Shown piece after piece: positions 24,832 to 34,022 of a DNA stretch of 64,000 bases. Both the position numbers and the translations under genes were made by a program. Below the pieces are notes generated by a model that saw only the letters and a list, made by a program, of their open reading frames with translations, was not told where the DNA came from and did no database searches. The number at the start of each line of letters is the position of its first letter. The stretch's first letter is position 1. The stretch is taken from assembly GCA_038534195.1 (NCBI GenBank), contig JBCAXE010000014.1, positions 1-64,000 of the forward strand. The letters run 5' to 3'. This stretch comes from JAJFFW01 sp038534195. GTDB taxonomy: Bacteria; Pseudomonadota; Alphaproteobacteria; Caulobacterales; Parvularculaceae.

Positions 24832-25612
24832 AGCGGCTTTGTACACTGCGTGCGCCCCTGATAAGCGGCGCTTTTTTGTGAAACTTGCGTTGCTCGTATC
24901 TTTTCTTTGTCTTGTGCAAACGCCCGTGACGGCGCTTGCTGCGGTGAACGGCGAACTTGCAGCGCCAGTGCTTGAAAGCTCGCTCGCCACACGCGTTGTC
25001 CAGATATTCATTGGCGTTACTGTACTTAGTCTAGCGCCGGGGCTTGCTATGATGGTGACCTGTTTGCCCTTCATGCTCATTGTTTTATCAATTCTGCGGC
25101 AAGGAACAGGATTGCAACAAGCGCCGCCAAATATGTTGATTGTCAGTGTTGCGCTTTTTTTGACATTTTACGTGATGGAACCGGTTTTTCGCGATATCTG
25201 GGCCGAGGGGGTCGCGCCGCTCACGCGTGGCGAAATTAGCGAAACAACAGCAATTCAACAATCTCTAGCGCCATTAAAACAATTTATGATGATGCGCGTC
25301 AGCGAAGAAGCGCTATTTATTCTTCATGAGGCCAAGGCAAGTACTGAACCACTTAAGCTCGATGACCCAGACGCTAGTCTATTGATTCCTAGCTTCGTGC
25401 TTTGCGAGATTCAGCGCGCTTTCGAGGTTGGATTTGTTATCTTGCTTCCGTTTTTAATTATTGATCTTTTAGTTGCTTCGATTTTGATGGCGATGGGGAT
25501 GCTTATGCTTCCGCCGGCAATTGTCTCCCTGCCGTTTAAAATCGCCTTTTTTGTATTGTCGAATGCCTGGGTGAGCGTTGCTGGCGCACTTGTACGAGGA
25601 TATACGCCATGA
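24821..25612 (+). CDS. fliP: Flagellar export gate protein FliP
   Basis: FliP builds the core of the export pore with FliQ and FliR. The 263-residue product has a signal-like N-terminal helix, then LAPGLAMMVTCLPFMLIVLSILRQG, the signature FliP segment (about 73-97), and a C-terminal pair of helices with FEVGFVILLPFLIIDLLVASILMAMGM. It is unusual for fliP to sit between fliN and fliG, away from fliQ and fliR. It overlaps both neighbours, so it is expressed with the switch proteins. Confidence 0.96.
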   Translation: MSVRAALYTACAPDKRRFFVKLALLVSFLCLVQTPVTALAAVNGELAAPVLESSLATRVVQIFIGVTVLSLAPGLAMMVTCLPFMLIVLSILRQGTGLQQAPPNMLIVSVALFLTFYVMEPVFRDIWAEGVAPLTRGEISETTAIQQSLAPLKQFMMMRVSEEALFILHEAKASTEPLKLDDPDASLLIPSFVLCEIQRAFEVGFVILLPFLIIDLLVASILMAMGMLMLPPAIVSLPFKIAFFVLSNAWVSVAGALVRGYTP

Positions 25613-26706
25613 GAGCTAATCAAACTGATATTCACGGACATACAAATAACAGTGACGTATCCAGATCTCCTGAGGCCACGGAAACAACAAACCCCACCAG
25701 AACCATGAGCTTGTCGCGTTCGCAGAAAGCCGCGGTCGTATTGGCGTCACTGAGCGCCGACTTCGCCCCTCAAATCGCACAAGAGTTATCTGATGAGGAA
25801 TTGCGCGCCTTTGTTGCGGCATTTAGCGAGTTAAGCTCAATTGAATCAGACATGCTCAATATTGTTGCTAGAGAATTTACATCGGAAGTGGCGGCGCAAA
25901 GTTCGCAACTCGCTACAGGCGATATGGAAGCACAGCGCATTCTCAACGAGATCGTGGATTCCGAACGCGTCAATTCCTTATTCGACTCAGGTCCAATCGC
26001 CGAAACAGCAGAAGGCTTGTGGCCGAAAATTGCGGAATTGGACGACGAGCCTCTTTTGGCCTACTTCAACACACAGTCGGCGACAGTTTGCGCAGTGACG
26101 CTTTCGCAACTGCCGGCCGTGAAAGCGGCGTCATTAGTGTCGCAGTGTGCTCCCGAGCAGGCACGGGAGATTCTGCTTGAGCTTGCGCGAAAGCCAATTT
26201 TTCCCAAGCCGGCGGTCGACGCTGTTGCGTCAGCGATAAAGGAAGAAATCCTCGATGAATTGAATAGCCGGGCCGACTATTCAAAAGGCGGCGCAACGGT
26301 AGGTGAGATTGTCAATTTTCTTCCATCTAATGAACGGGACACGATGATGAACGCCATCCAAAGCGAAAGTCCCGAAATTGCGAAGGCCGTAAAGAAAAAT
26401 GTCATCACCTTTTCGGAATTGCACGTGCGCTTGCCCATAGAGGCGGCGCCCGTCATTATTCGTGAAATTGATCGGCGCATCCTTGTCGAAGCGCTGAGTT
26501 ATGGCAACCAAATGGCAAAAGAGACTGTAGATTACTTTTTCGCATCAATATCCAAGCGACTTGGCGAACAAATCCGTGAAGAAGTCGAAGAAATCGGAAC
26601 GATCGACGAGGCTACGGGTGATGCGGCGCATAGGGAATTTATTGCCAAAGTAAAGAGCCTTGTTGCTGACGGCGAAATTGAAATCTATGAATGCGATGCC
26701 GACTGA
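25609..26706 (+). CDS. fliG: Flagellar motor switch protein FliG
   Basis: FliG transmits torque from the stator. The 365-residue product has the N-domain after a 30-residue polar lead (LSRSQKAAVVLASLSADFA at 34-52), a middle armadillo region, and a C-domain with SELHVRLPIEAAPVIIREIDRRILVEALSYGN, in which charged residues match the torque helix. The EHPQT motif of the middle domain is changed to NTQSA. It is the last gene of fliF-fliH-fliN-fliP-fliG, unlike the more common fliF-fliG order, and converges with fliM. Confidence 0.9.
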   Translation: MRANQTDIHGHTNNSDVSRSPEATETTNPTRTMSLSRSQKAAVVLASLSADFAPQIAQELSDEELRAFVAAFSELSSIESDMLNIVAREFTSEVAAQSSQLATGDMEAQRILNEIVDSERVNSLFDSGPIAETAEGLWPKIAELDDEPLLAYFNTQSATVCAVTLSQLPAVKAASLVSQCAPEQAREILLELARKPIFPKPAVDAVASAIKEEILDELNSRADYSKGGATVGEIVNFLPSNERDTMMNAIQSESPEIAKAVKKNVITFSELHVRLPIEAAPVIIREIDRRILVEALSYGNQMAKETVDYFFASISKRLGEQIREEVEEIGTIDEATGDAAHREFIAKVKSLVADGEIEIYECDAD

Positions 26707-26794
26707 AAAAACCAATCAGGCTATCCTTATCGGTGAATGTCATTTCCCAGAAAGCTGTCTTCACGCCTCCGGCTGCACACCGGAATAGAGTGAA

Positions 26795-27760
26795 TTAATC
26801 ACTAGCCGACTGGATTACGACTGATCGCATGCCCGCGCTTTCTACTAACGCGCCATTGAATAACGGATACTCAAAATCCTTTTGTCGAATTGCGATGTTG
26901 CTTATCGAGGCCATGGGTAGATCGAGATCGACGCCGGCTTTGAGCGACATGAGTGATTTTACTGACATAGTAATGCGCGCTAACTCGGCGCTTAATTCGC
27001 ATGAAGCATCTCGCGATATCGACTCGAGATCAATTTTTTCGGGAGGAGCAGCGTCTTCATTTTTCGTCTTTGTTTGAACAAACAGGGAGGCCGGCAAGAC
27101 AATGCTCATATTTGCCAAATTTTCTGATCCACGCTCTCCTCGCTTTAATGACATGGTAATGCAATCATCATTTTCGTGAAACAGGGGGAAAGATTCCAGA
27201 CTATCAATTGGCGATACGGCGATATCGCCGATCTTTGTAGAGGAGGCCTTAGGAGTTGCCGCGGGTGGATCATTGGTTATGGAGACCAGGATTGCATTCG
27301 ACACTGTTTGCGCCGCATAACGCGCTAGGTGGCGTTCAACGCTTCCAAGCTCCCCGGGTTTAGCGAATGCGTTCATTCCAAAGTGTTGTGCGGCGATCGC
27401 TGAAACCATTGCTGTATCGAGGTTGATCACAATCAAGAGCTTGTCATTGATTGGATCCGGTTTGCTCGAACTGGTGCAGACAAAGCGCGTTGAATCTTCT
27501 TCCGCGATTTTTGCCGCGCGGCGCCACGGCTCAATAGAATAGGACGCATGAATTCGTTCAGCGCTGTCGCCTTCGAATATCTCGCCAAGAGCGGACTGCA
27601 CCGCGTCGATGGTAAGGGTGATTTTTTCTTCGGCGTTCGCCTCAAGCGCGCTTCGGCGATTGTGGCTGTCGAGAATTTTCGCGACACCCGTGTTCTCCAA
27701 TGAGCGCGGGATTATTTCATCGTCCGCCGCTTCGGGTTGTGATGATTGTGCTTGAGACAC
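26795..27760 (-). CDS. fliM: Flagellar motor switch protein FliM, divergent
   Basis: The 321-residue product matches FliM in overall build: a middle CheC-like region (LLIVINLDTAMVSAIAAQHFGM and SVERHLARYAAQTVSNAI) and a C-terminal SpoA domain (about 245-320, AELARITMSVKSLMSLKAGVDLDL). The N-terminal CheY-binding peptide (LSQxEIDALL) that opens most FliM proteins is not seen. Start is a GTG with only a weak ribosome site. It is a single gene between fliG and motB, facing away from motB. Confidence 0.82.
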   Translation of the reverse strand: MSQAQSSQPEAADDEIIPRSLENTGVAKILDSHNRRSALEANAEEKITLTIDAVQSALGEIFEGDSAERIHASYSIEPWRRAAKIAEEDSTRFVCTSSSKPDPINDKLLIVINLDTAMVSAIAAQHFGMNAFAKPGELGSVERHLARYAAQTVSNAILVSITNDPPAATPKASSTKIGDIAVSPIDSLESFPLFHENDDCITMSLKRGERGSENLANMSIVLPASLFVQTKTKNEDAAPPEKIDLESISRDASCELSAELARITMSVKSLMSLKAGVDLDLPMASISNIAIRQKDFEYPLFNGALVESAGMRSVVIQSASD

Positions 27761-27937
27761 GGATTTGCGTTGTGATCCTATATCTTATTTTTACGGACGT
27801 AGTGATTGAACGGCATAGCCACTCAGTATGCGGAAATAGCACTCGAAAAGTGTTTATAATTTGTAAAACAACCCATAGTAGCATGCTCGCCTGATCAAAA
27901 AGACGAAGCTTTCTTCAAGTTGATGGCAGGGTAAACG

Positions 27938-28756
27938 ATGGCAGGTTCGGCGCTACAGCAAAACGTGGTGATCATCAAGAAGAAGGTCGTCAAAGGGCAT
28001 GGCGGCCACCATGGCGGCGCCTGGAAAGTCGCTTACGCCGACTTCGTTACTGCAATGATGGCGTTTTTTCTGCTCATGTGGCTAATTAATGCGACCACAG
28101 AAGAGCAGCGCAAGGGGCTGGCCGATTATTTCAACCCGTCGATTCCCATCAGTAAAGTATCTGGCGGAGGCCAAGGTGCATTGAACGGATCGTCAATCTT
28201 GAGTGAAGACACATTAATCCGGGACGAAATTGGCGCCAGCGATGAATTTCCGGCTGCGCGGCCTGAGACAGCAACGCCGGATGAAGAAGTCGAGGCGCCG
28301 CTTGATACGCTTCGTGAAAAAATCGAAATTGCAAAACAAGATACTGCAGTCAGTGAACTGGCGGCCCATATCAATACGCGGATGACGCCCGAAGGACTTC
28401 TTATCGAGCTGGTCGATGTCGATGACGACCCGCTCTTTTCGAACGGATCGGCGCAGCCGTCGCGGGTTCTTAAAAATCTGTTGTACGCGATCGCACCAGT
28501 GCTTTCGACGGTGTCGAATAAGATGGCGATTACCGGCCACACCGACGCGACATCCTTTTCGACTTCGGCGAACTACTCCAATTGGGAACTGTCTACAGAC
28601 CGTGCGCACGCGTCCAGACGCTTGTTGGTTGAATATGGATTTCCGATTACGCAGGTTGCGGAAGTCGCCGGCAAAGCCAGCAACGAACCATTGTCTGATG
28701 ATCCGTCCGCTCCCCAGAACCGACGCATAGCAATCACATTGCTCCGAGAGATATGA
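27938..28756 (+). CDS. motB: Flagellar motor stator protein MotB
   Basis: MotB anchors the stator to peptidoglycan and carries the proton-binding Asp. The 272-residue product has a basic N-terminus, the single membrane helix with AYADFVTAMMAFFLLMWLIN (Asp35 in it is the conserved proton site), the plug region (EEQRKGLADYFNP) and an OmpA-like domain (about 170-270) with KMAITGHTDA and ELSTDRAHASRRLLVEYG. AGGG lies upstream of the ATG. It leads motB-flgE-flgK-flgL-flgI, an unusual place for motB. Confidence 0.96.
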   Translation: MAGSALQQNVVIIKKKVVKGHGGHHGGAWKVAYADFVTAMMAFFLLMWLINATTEEQRKGLADYFNPSIPISKVSGGGQGALNGSSILSEDTLIRDEIGASDEFPAARPETATPDEEVEAPLDTLREKIEIAKQDTAVSELAAHINTRMTPEGLLIELVDVDDDPLFSNGSAQPSRVLKNLLYAIAPVLSTVSNKMAITGHTDATSFSTSANYSNWELSTDRAHASRRLLVEYGFPITQVAEVAGKASNEPLSDDPSAPQNRRIAITLLREI

Positions 28757-28845
28757 TCGAAGGCGCCGCGTTAGGGCATTATTTACGAGGTCAGTGCTAC
28801 CCTGGGTATAGTAAATTAAAAAATACGACCTAAAGGTGCATTTCA

Positions 28846-30153
28846 ATGAGTATTTCTTCTTCCCTAAATGCAGGCGTGGCTGGTCTGGCCGTTAACTCTG
28901 TTCGATTGGCGGCGATTTCGGACAATATCGCGAATTCAGGGACTTTCGGATACAAGCGCGTTGACGCCGAATTCTCCGATCTTGTTTTGCAACAGGGAAG
29001 CGACGGCGCTTACGCTGCTGGAGGCGTCAGAGCATCGACCTTCCGTGATGTGAGCGCTGCTGGATCATTGCTAACGACCGCAAACGCAACCGATCTCGCG
29101 GTGAACGGACGCGGTCTGCTTCCGGTAACCGATCTCGCCGGCGTCTCGGCGCCGGCGGCTAATCGGTCTTTACTCTTGACGGCGACAGGGTCCTTTTCTC
29201 CCGACCAAAGCGGCGTTCTGCGGACATCGAGCGGGCTCGTATTGCTTGGGTGGCCAGCAGACGTCAATGGCGACATCGGCGCACCCGTACGCGATAGCGC
29301 CGCTTCTCTCGAACCGGTTCAAATTAACCTAAACCAATTCGCTGCCTCAGCGACGACCGAAGTGCGCCTTGGTGTTAATCTGCCTGCTGCTGAAACCCAA
29401 GCCGGCGCTACCGGCGACGCTCTCACCCTACCGATCGAATATTTTGACACGCTCGGACGGTCACAAACGCTTGAAATCAGATTCACGCCAACGGTTCCGG
29501 CGGCAGGCTCCTCCAACGCATGGACAGCGAGCGTTTTTGATCGCGCCGGAGACCCAGCGGTCCCAATAGCGTCTTTCGATTTAACATTTGACGACAGTCT
29601 CTCTGGCGGTGGCGCTTTGGCCTCAGTCGTTCCCGGCGCCGGCGCGTCATTCGATCTGGTTTCCGGCTCTGTAACTGTTAACGCGGCCAGCAATCCAATC
29701 AGTCTCGTTGTAGGAACGCCGGGAGAGGCGACGCCGCTTACACAATTATCAGCGAGCTTTACGCCCGTCGCCATCAGCAAGAATGGCGCGCCGCTTGGAA
29801 ATCTTGCGTCTGTTGAAGTCGATGAGCAAGGTTTCTTGCAGGCGATTTACGATACTGGTTTTCGACGCACTCTTTATCAGATTCCTATCGCAGATGTCCC
29901 AAACTTCAATGGGCTGGATGCTGTTGGATCGCAGGCGTTCCAGATTTCCCAAGATAGCGGTGATTTCTATCTCTGGGACGCCGGGGACGGGCCGGCCGGA
30001 TCGACGGTTGGTTTCGCGCTCGCCGAGTCAACCACAGACATTGCAAGCGAACTGACGGATCTAATCCAGACACAACGCGCCTATTCGTCAAACGCGCGCA
30101 TTATTCAAACCGTCGATGAGATACTACAAGAGACGACGAATATCATTCGATAG
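28846..30153 (+). CDS. flgE: Flagellar hook protein FlgE
   Basis: FlgE is the hook subunit. The 435-residue product opens with NAGVAGLAVNSVRLAAISDN and NIANSGTFGYKRVDAEFSDL, and ends with LTDLIQTQRAYSSNARIIQT and DEILQETTNIIR, the conserved terminal helices. The body is rich in Ala, Thr and Gly. A ribosome site AAAGG lies ten bases before the ATG. It is followed by flgK, so hook and junction proteins are co-transcribed. Confidence 0.96.
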   Translation: MSISSSLNAGVAGLAVNSVRLAAISDNIANSGTFGYKRVDAEFSDLVLQQGSDGAYAAGGVRASTFRDVSAAGSLLTTANATDLAVNGRGLLPVTDLAGVSAPAANRSLLLTATGSFSPDQSGVLRTSSGLVLLGWPADVNGDIGAPVRDSAASLEPVQINLNQFAASATTEVRLGVNLPAAETQAGATGDALTLPIEYFDTLGRSQTLEIRFTPTVPAAGSSNAWTASVFDRAGDPAVPIASFDLTFDDSLSGGGALASVVPGAGASFDLVSGSVTVNAASNPISLVVGTPGEATPLTQLSASFTPVAISKNGAPLGNLASVEVDEQGFLQAIYDTGFRRTLYQIPIADVPNFNGLDAVGSQAFQISQDSGDFYLWDAGDGPAGSTVGFALAESTTDIASELTDLIQTQRAYSSNARIIQTVDEILQETTNIIR

Positions 30154-30178
30154 CAGAGTATATTGAAAGGGACAGATT

Positions 30179-31630
30179 GTGAGTGTCGGCCAAGCGTTAT
30201 CAAACGCGCTTTCAGGATTATCGGCCGCTGGTCGGAGAGCGAGCGTAACGGCGAACAACATCGCTAACGCTCAAACTGAAGGCTTCGCTGCGCGACGCGT
30301 TGATCTCGCCGAACGCGTAACGGCTGGGGTCGGCGCTGGCGTCGAGGTGGCTGGCGTACAACGGGCCGTCGCCCCCGCAGTAACTGCAGAGCGCCGTATT
30401 GCGGATGCGGAACTTGCCGGGGAAGAGGCGGCGGCGGAGGCGTTATCGCGGATCGTCGATCGCATCGGCGATCCTGAGGACGCGCGTTCCCTGGTTCAAG
30501 TTTTTGGACGTTTCGAACGCGCGTTGAGCGCGTTGGCGAACACGCCGGATGACGGCGCGTTGCAGTCAGGAGCGGTGCGCGCTGCGAACGGCGTCGCCGG
30601 ATCTCTGAATGCGCTGTCGAATGAGATTCAGCAATCGCGCGTTGATGCCGACGCCAGGATTGAGCGGAGCGTCGAAGATGTGAATAATTCGTTGCGTCAG
30701 ATCGAACGGCTCAATGCGTCCATCGCCAGCGGAGCCGCAAGCAATGCGGATGTCAATGCATTAATTGACGAACGCGCCCGTCTGATCGATCGCGTCAATC
30801 AGAATATTCCCGTGCGTGCTGTCGAACGCGGCGGCGGGGTTGATCTCGTAACAGCCGAGGGTGTGTTTCTGCTTTCCGGAACCGCAAGACAGCTTTCCTT
30901 CAAGCCGTCGCCCGTCATAACGCCTCAAAATGCCCTTGGGTCTGGCTTGTCCGGTCTTGAAGTGGACGGCGTTGAAATCACGCCGGGCGCTGCGCCGAAT
31001 GCGCCACAACAGGGCGCTCTAGCTGGGTTATTCTCCGTGCGCGATCAAATCGCGCCTTCTTTGTCAGCCGCAGTTGACGCCGTCGCCCTTGATGTGGCCG
31101 AACGCTTCTCCGGCGGAATAGATGCGACCATCGCGTTCGATGCGCCTGGTCTTTTCACCGACGCGGGAGCGCTTGCGACCGAAGTCGGGATAGATGGGCT
31201 TGCGGGACGTTTCGCCGTAAACGCCGCCGTTGACCCTGAGAACGGCGGCGAGGCTCGTCGACTGAGAGATGGTCTCGGCGCCAATGCGCCCGGGCCGGTC
31301 GCCGCTGACGGTCTGCTGCGTGATTTTATCGACGCATTGCGTGAGCCGCGGACGACGCCGTCCGCCCTCGGCGCGTCGCGCGCGCTAAACGCTTCGGAAG
31401 CAGCGGCGTTTTTCACATCTTCCGCCGCTGGTTCGCTCGTTGACGCTGAGGCGGCGCGCGACGCATCCGCTGCATTCGCCGCTAGTCTGCAGGAGGCCGA
31501 AATCGAACGAACCGGTGTTGATACAGATGCGGAATTACAGAACCTTCTTACAATCGAGCAGGCATATGCAGCGAATGCGCGCGTCATCCAGACCGTCGAC
31601 CGGCTGCTGCAAACACTGTTGGAGATTTAG
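30179..31630 (+). CDS. flgK: Hook-filament junction protein FlgK (HAP1)
   Basis: The 483-residue product has the FlgK N-terminus (ALSGLSAAGRRASVTANNIANAQTEGFAAR) and C-terminal helices (LLTIEQAYAANARVIQTVDRLLQTLLEI). The start is a GTG at 30179 with AAGG about ten bases before. FlgK joins hook to filament together with FlgL. Both genes follow flgE directly. Confidence 0.95.
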   Translation: MSVGQALSNALSGLSAAGRRASVTANNIANAQTEGFAARRVDLAERVTAGVGAGVEVAGVQRAVAPAVTAERRIADAELAGEEAAAEALSRIVDRIGDPEDARSLVQVFGRFERALSALANTPDDGALQSGAVRAANGVAGSLNALSNEIQQSRVDADARIERSVEDVNNSLRQIERLNASIASGAASNADVNALIDERARLIDRVNQNIPVRAVERGGGVDLVTAEGVFLLSGTARQLSFKPSPVITPQNALGSGLSGLEVDGVEITPGAAPNAPQQGALAGLFSVRDQIAPSLSAAVDAVALDVAERFSGGIDATIAFDAPGLFTDAGALATEVGIDGLAGRFAVNAAVDPENGGEARRLRDGLGANAPGPVAADGLLRDFIDALREPRTTPSALGASRALNASEAAAFFTSSAAGSLVDAEAARDASAAFAASLQEAEIERTGVDTDAELQNLLTIEQAYAANARVIQTVDRLLQTLLEI

Positions 31631-31633
31631 ACG

Positions 31634-32635
31634 ATGTCCTCTGTAGGATTTCCCGATACGCTTCGTTTTGCACGGCTGTCATCGAACCTTGCTGAAATCC
31701 AAGAACGCAGCGCGCGTTTACGCAGCGAGCTCGTTTCCGGCCGAGTAAGCGACGTCAACCGTGCGCTTGGCGCACGCGCCGGCGATGCGCATCTTATCAG
31801 AAAAGCGATTGATGATGCTGTTGATGCTGCTTCGGCGTCGCAACGCGCTCAGTCGCGTGCATCGGCTTCACAACTTGTCTTGGCGCAGATTGGCGCAGAC
31901 GCATCTGAAATCGGACCAGACGCGACGAGCGCCATCGGCCTTTCCGACGAGGCAAAGCTTGTTGTATCGGGCGAACGGGCGCGCGCTGCGCTAAGTGACG
32001 CGTTCGCGCAACTCAATCAACGTTATGAAGGACGATCGTTATTCGCGGGCGACGCCGTCGATAGTCCGGCGCTCAATGACGTCGATGTACTCCTTGCTGA
32101 TGTCGCTGCAATAATTGATAGCGCTCCGGACGTCGCATCAGCGCAAGTCAATCTTGATACTTATTTTAACGATCCCGCTGGCGGGTTTGAAACATCAATC
32201 TATTTAGGCGGCCTTGGCGACGGTCCCGAGGTGGAACTTTTCGATGGAAGCCGCGTTCAGTACTCCGTTCGTGCAAACGATCAGTCCCTTAAAGATTTAT
32301 TGCGGTCATACGCCGAGCTAGCAGTCTCAGCGTCACGCCCGCCGTCCCCCGACCGGAATACGCTCGCTAACGATGCGGCGACTCGCCTGATCGGCGCAGA
32401 CGCGGGCTTGGCTCAGACGCGAGCGACATTGGGCGTCGCAGAGGAACGGCTTGCGCAGTCAGTGGAGATCTATGAGGCTGAACAAGGTGCGCTTTCTGGA
32501 ACCTATAACGATAGGACGGCAATCGACAGTTTCGAAACGGCGACCGAACTACGCCAGCTTGAGAATCAACTTGAAGCGGCTTTTGTATTGACGGCGCGTA
32601 TCGCATCATTGTCGCTCACAAACTTCCTGCGTTGA
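31634..32635 (+). CDS. flgL: Hook-filament junction protein FlgL (HAP3)
   Basis: The 333-residue product has a flagellin-like N-terminus (RFARLSSNLAEIQERSARLRSELVSG) and a C-terminal helix (FETATELRQLENQLEAAFVLTARI). FlgL is the second junction protein. Length is in the usual range for FlgL (about 300-350). It lies three bases after flgK and six before flgI. Confidence 0.93.
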   Translation: MSSVGFPDTLRFARLSSNLAEIQERSARLRSELVSGRVSDVNRALGARAGDAHLIRKAIDDAVDAASASQRAQSRASASQLVLAQIGADASEIGPDATSAIGLSDEAKLVVSGERARAALSDAFAQLNQRYEGRSLFAGDAVDSPALNDVDVLLADVAAIIDSAPDVASAQVNLDTYFNDPAGGFETSIYLGGLGDGPEVELFDGSRVQYSVRANDQSLKDLLRSYAELAVSASRPPSPDRNTLANDAATRLIGADAGLAQTRATLGVAEERLAQSVEIYEAEQGALSGTYNDRTAIDSFETATELRQLENQLEAAFVLTARIASLSLTNFLR

Positions 32636-32644
32636 GGAGCGGTG

Positions 32645-33751
32645 ATGGCGCTAAGAATATTCCTGTCGATCATCACCGCTCTGATCGCCGTGAGCGCGAC
32701 GGCGAATGCGACTGTCCGCATTAAGGACGTTGTGACCTTCGATGGCGTGCGCGGCAACGACCTTGTTGGTTACGGCCTCGTCGTTGGACTTGACGGAACA
32801 GGCGATGGCGTTCGCAACTCACCCTATACAGAAGAATCGTTATCCAGTTTTCTGGAACGTCTTGGCGTAAATGTGACCGGGGAACGATTTCGACCCAGGA
32901 ACGTCGCCGCTGTTGTTGTGACAGCGACGCTCCCGCCATTCGCCCGCTCGGGGTCGCAAATCGACGTGACAGTTTCAACGATCGGAGATGCCTCAAACCT
33001 CCTTGGCGGTACGCTGGTGATGACGCCGCTTCGAGCCGCAGACGGCGTAACTTATGCCGTTGCGCAAGGGGCCGTGCTTGCGAGCGGCGTCAGCGCGGAC
33101 GGTGACGCGGCGTCGGTCACCTTCGGCGTCCCGACATCGGGCTCCATTCCGCAGGGAGCGCGCATCGAGCGCGAACTTGATTTCGTGTTTAATGAAATGA
33201 ATCGTCTTCGATTGGCGTTGAGGTCGCCCGATTTCACAACGGCCAACCGGATAACCGCTGCGATCGTTTCAGAATTCGGTGCGCCTATCGCGAATATTTT
33301 GGATGCGGGGACGATTGAAATCAGTTTGTCAGAGGCTGGCGTTTCTCCGGTTGAAGCTGTGTCGCGTATCGAAAATCTCGAAATTCAACCTGCGGCCAAG
33401 GCGAAGATTGTAATCGATCAGAAGTCCGGCACGGTGGTGATAGGCGCTGATGTGAAAATTTCACGCTTTGCAGTGACGCAGGGAAGTCTCACCGTACGGG
33501 TCAGAGAACGGCCGGTCGCTTCCCAGCCAAATCCATTCGCGACGAACGGTGAAACGATTACTCTTCCCGATACGGACGTGGCGATCGACGATGGGGGCGC
33601 CAAAAACATTGCAATCGTCGAAGACAATGTTGCGCTTTCTGATTTAATCGAAGGATTAAATGCTTTAGGCGTTTCACCAAAAGACTTAATCGATATTCTG
33701 AAGGCAGTAAAAGCTTCCGGGGCCTTGCACTCAGAACTGGAAATTATCTGA
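32645..33751 (+). CDS. flgI: Flagellar P-ring protein FlgI
   Basis: FlgI forms the periplasmic P ring. The 368-residue product has a signal peptide (cleavage near ATANA, residue 21) and the family opening RIKDVVTFDGVRGNDLVGYGLVVGLDGTGDG, then the C-terminal DLIEGLNALGVSPKDLIDILKAVKASGAL. ATG 32645 is spaced best from AGGAG; a GTG one codon earlier is too close to it. It is the last flagellar structural gene of this operon, apart from its partners flgH and flgA. Confidence 0.96.
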   Translation: MALRIFLSIITALIAVSATANATVRIKDVVTFDGVRGNDLVGYGLVVGLDGTGDGVRNSPYTEESLSSFLERLGVNVTGERFRPRNVAAVVVTATLPPFARSGSQIDVTVSTIGDASNLLGGTLVMTPLRAADGVTYAVAQGAVLASGVSADGDAASVTFGVPTSGSIPQGARIERELDFVFNEMNRLRLALRSPDFTTANRITAAIVSEFGAPIANILDAGTIEISLSEAGVSPVEAVSRIENLEIQPAAKAKIVIDQKSGTVVIGADVKISRFAVTQGSLTVRVRERPVASQPNPFATNGETITLPDTDVAIDDGGAKNIAIVEDNVALSDLIEGLNALGVSPKDLIDILKAVKASGALHSELEII

Positions 33752-34022
33752 ATACTAAATACTGTTGGTGTTGAGAAGTTTCATTCGCGTGCTTGTGTAT
33801 TTACGACCCGACCAAGGCGTAATCGATTAGTGCGTCATTGTCCCGACAGACCCTAATTCTTACGCTTATTATTACGAGAATAATATCATATTATGAGAGA
33901 AATAGCGTTCTATTAACTTTTTGATATAACTATTGGTTGTGGCGCAAAAGATTTTGCGATCATAGGTGGAGCTCTTGCCCAGTGCATGCCTCGCACGGGT
34001 TTTATCGCGGGAAGGGATTACT
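33752..34022. other. AT-rich intergenic region upstream of the PilZ gene
   Basis: About 270 bases without a gene. It includes TATTATT-N5-AATAATA (33869-33887 area) and the near-perfect palindrome ATAATAT-C-ATATTAT (33880-33894). The region is much richer in A and T than the genes around it and likely holds the promoter of the PilZ gene. No terminator for the flgE-flgI operon was seen. Confidence 0.4.

Noticed and set aside
26707..26794. Terminator between the convergent fliG and fliM
   Set aside because: Only a four-base CCGG repeat is present, with no proper stem and T-run.
31045..31587. Long minus-strand open frame inside flgK
   Set aside because: It is the antisense shadow of flgK with Ala/Arg/Ser bias and no ribosome site.
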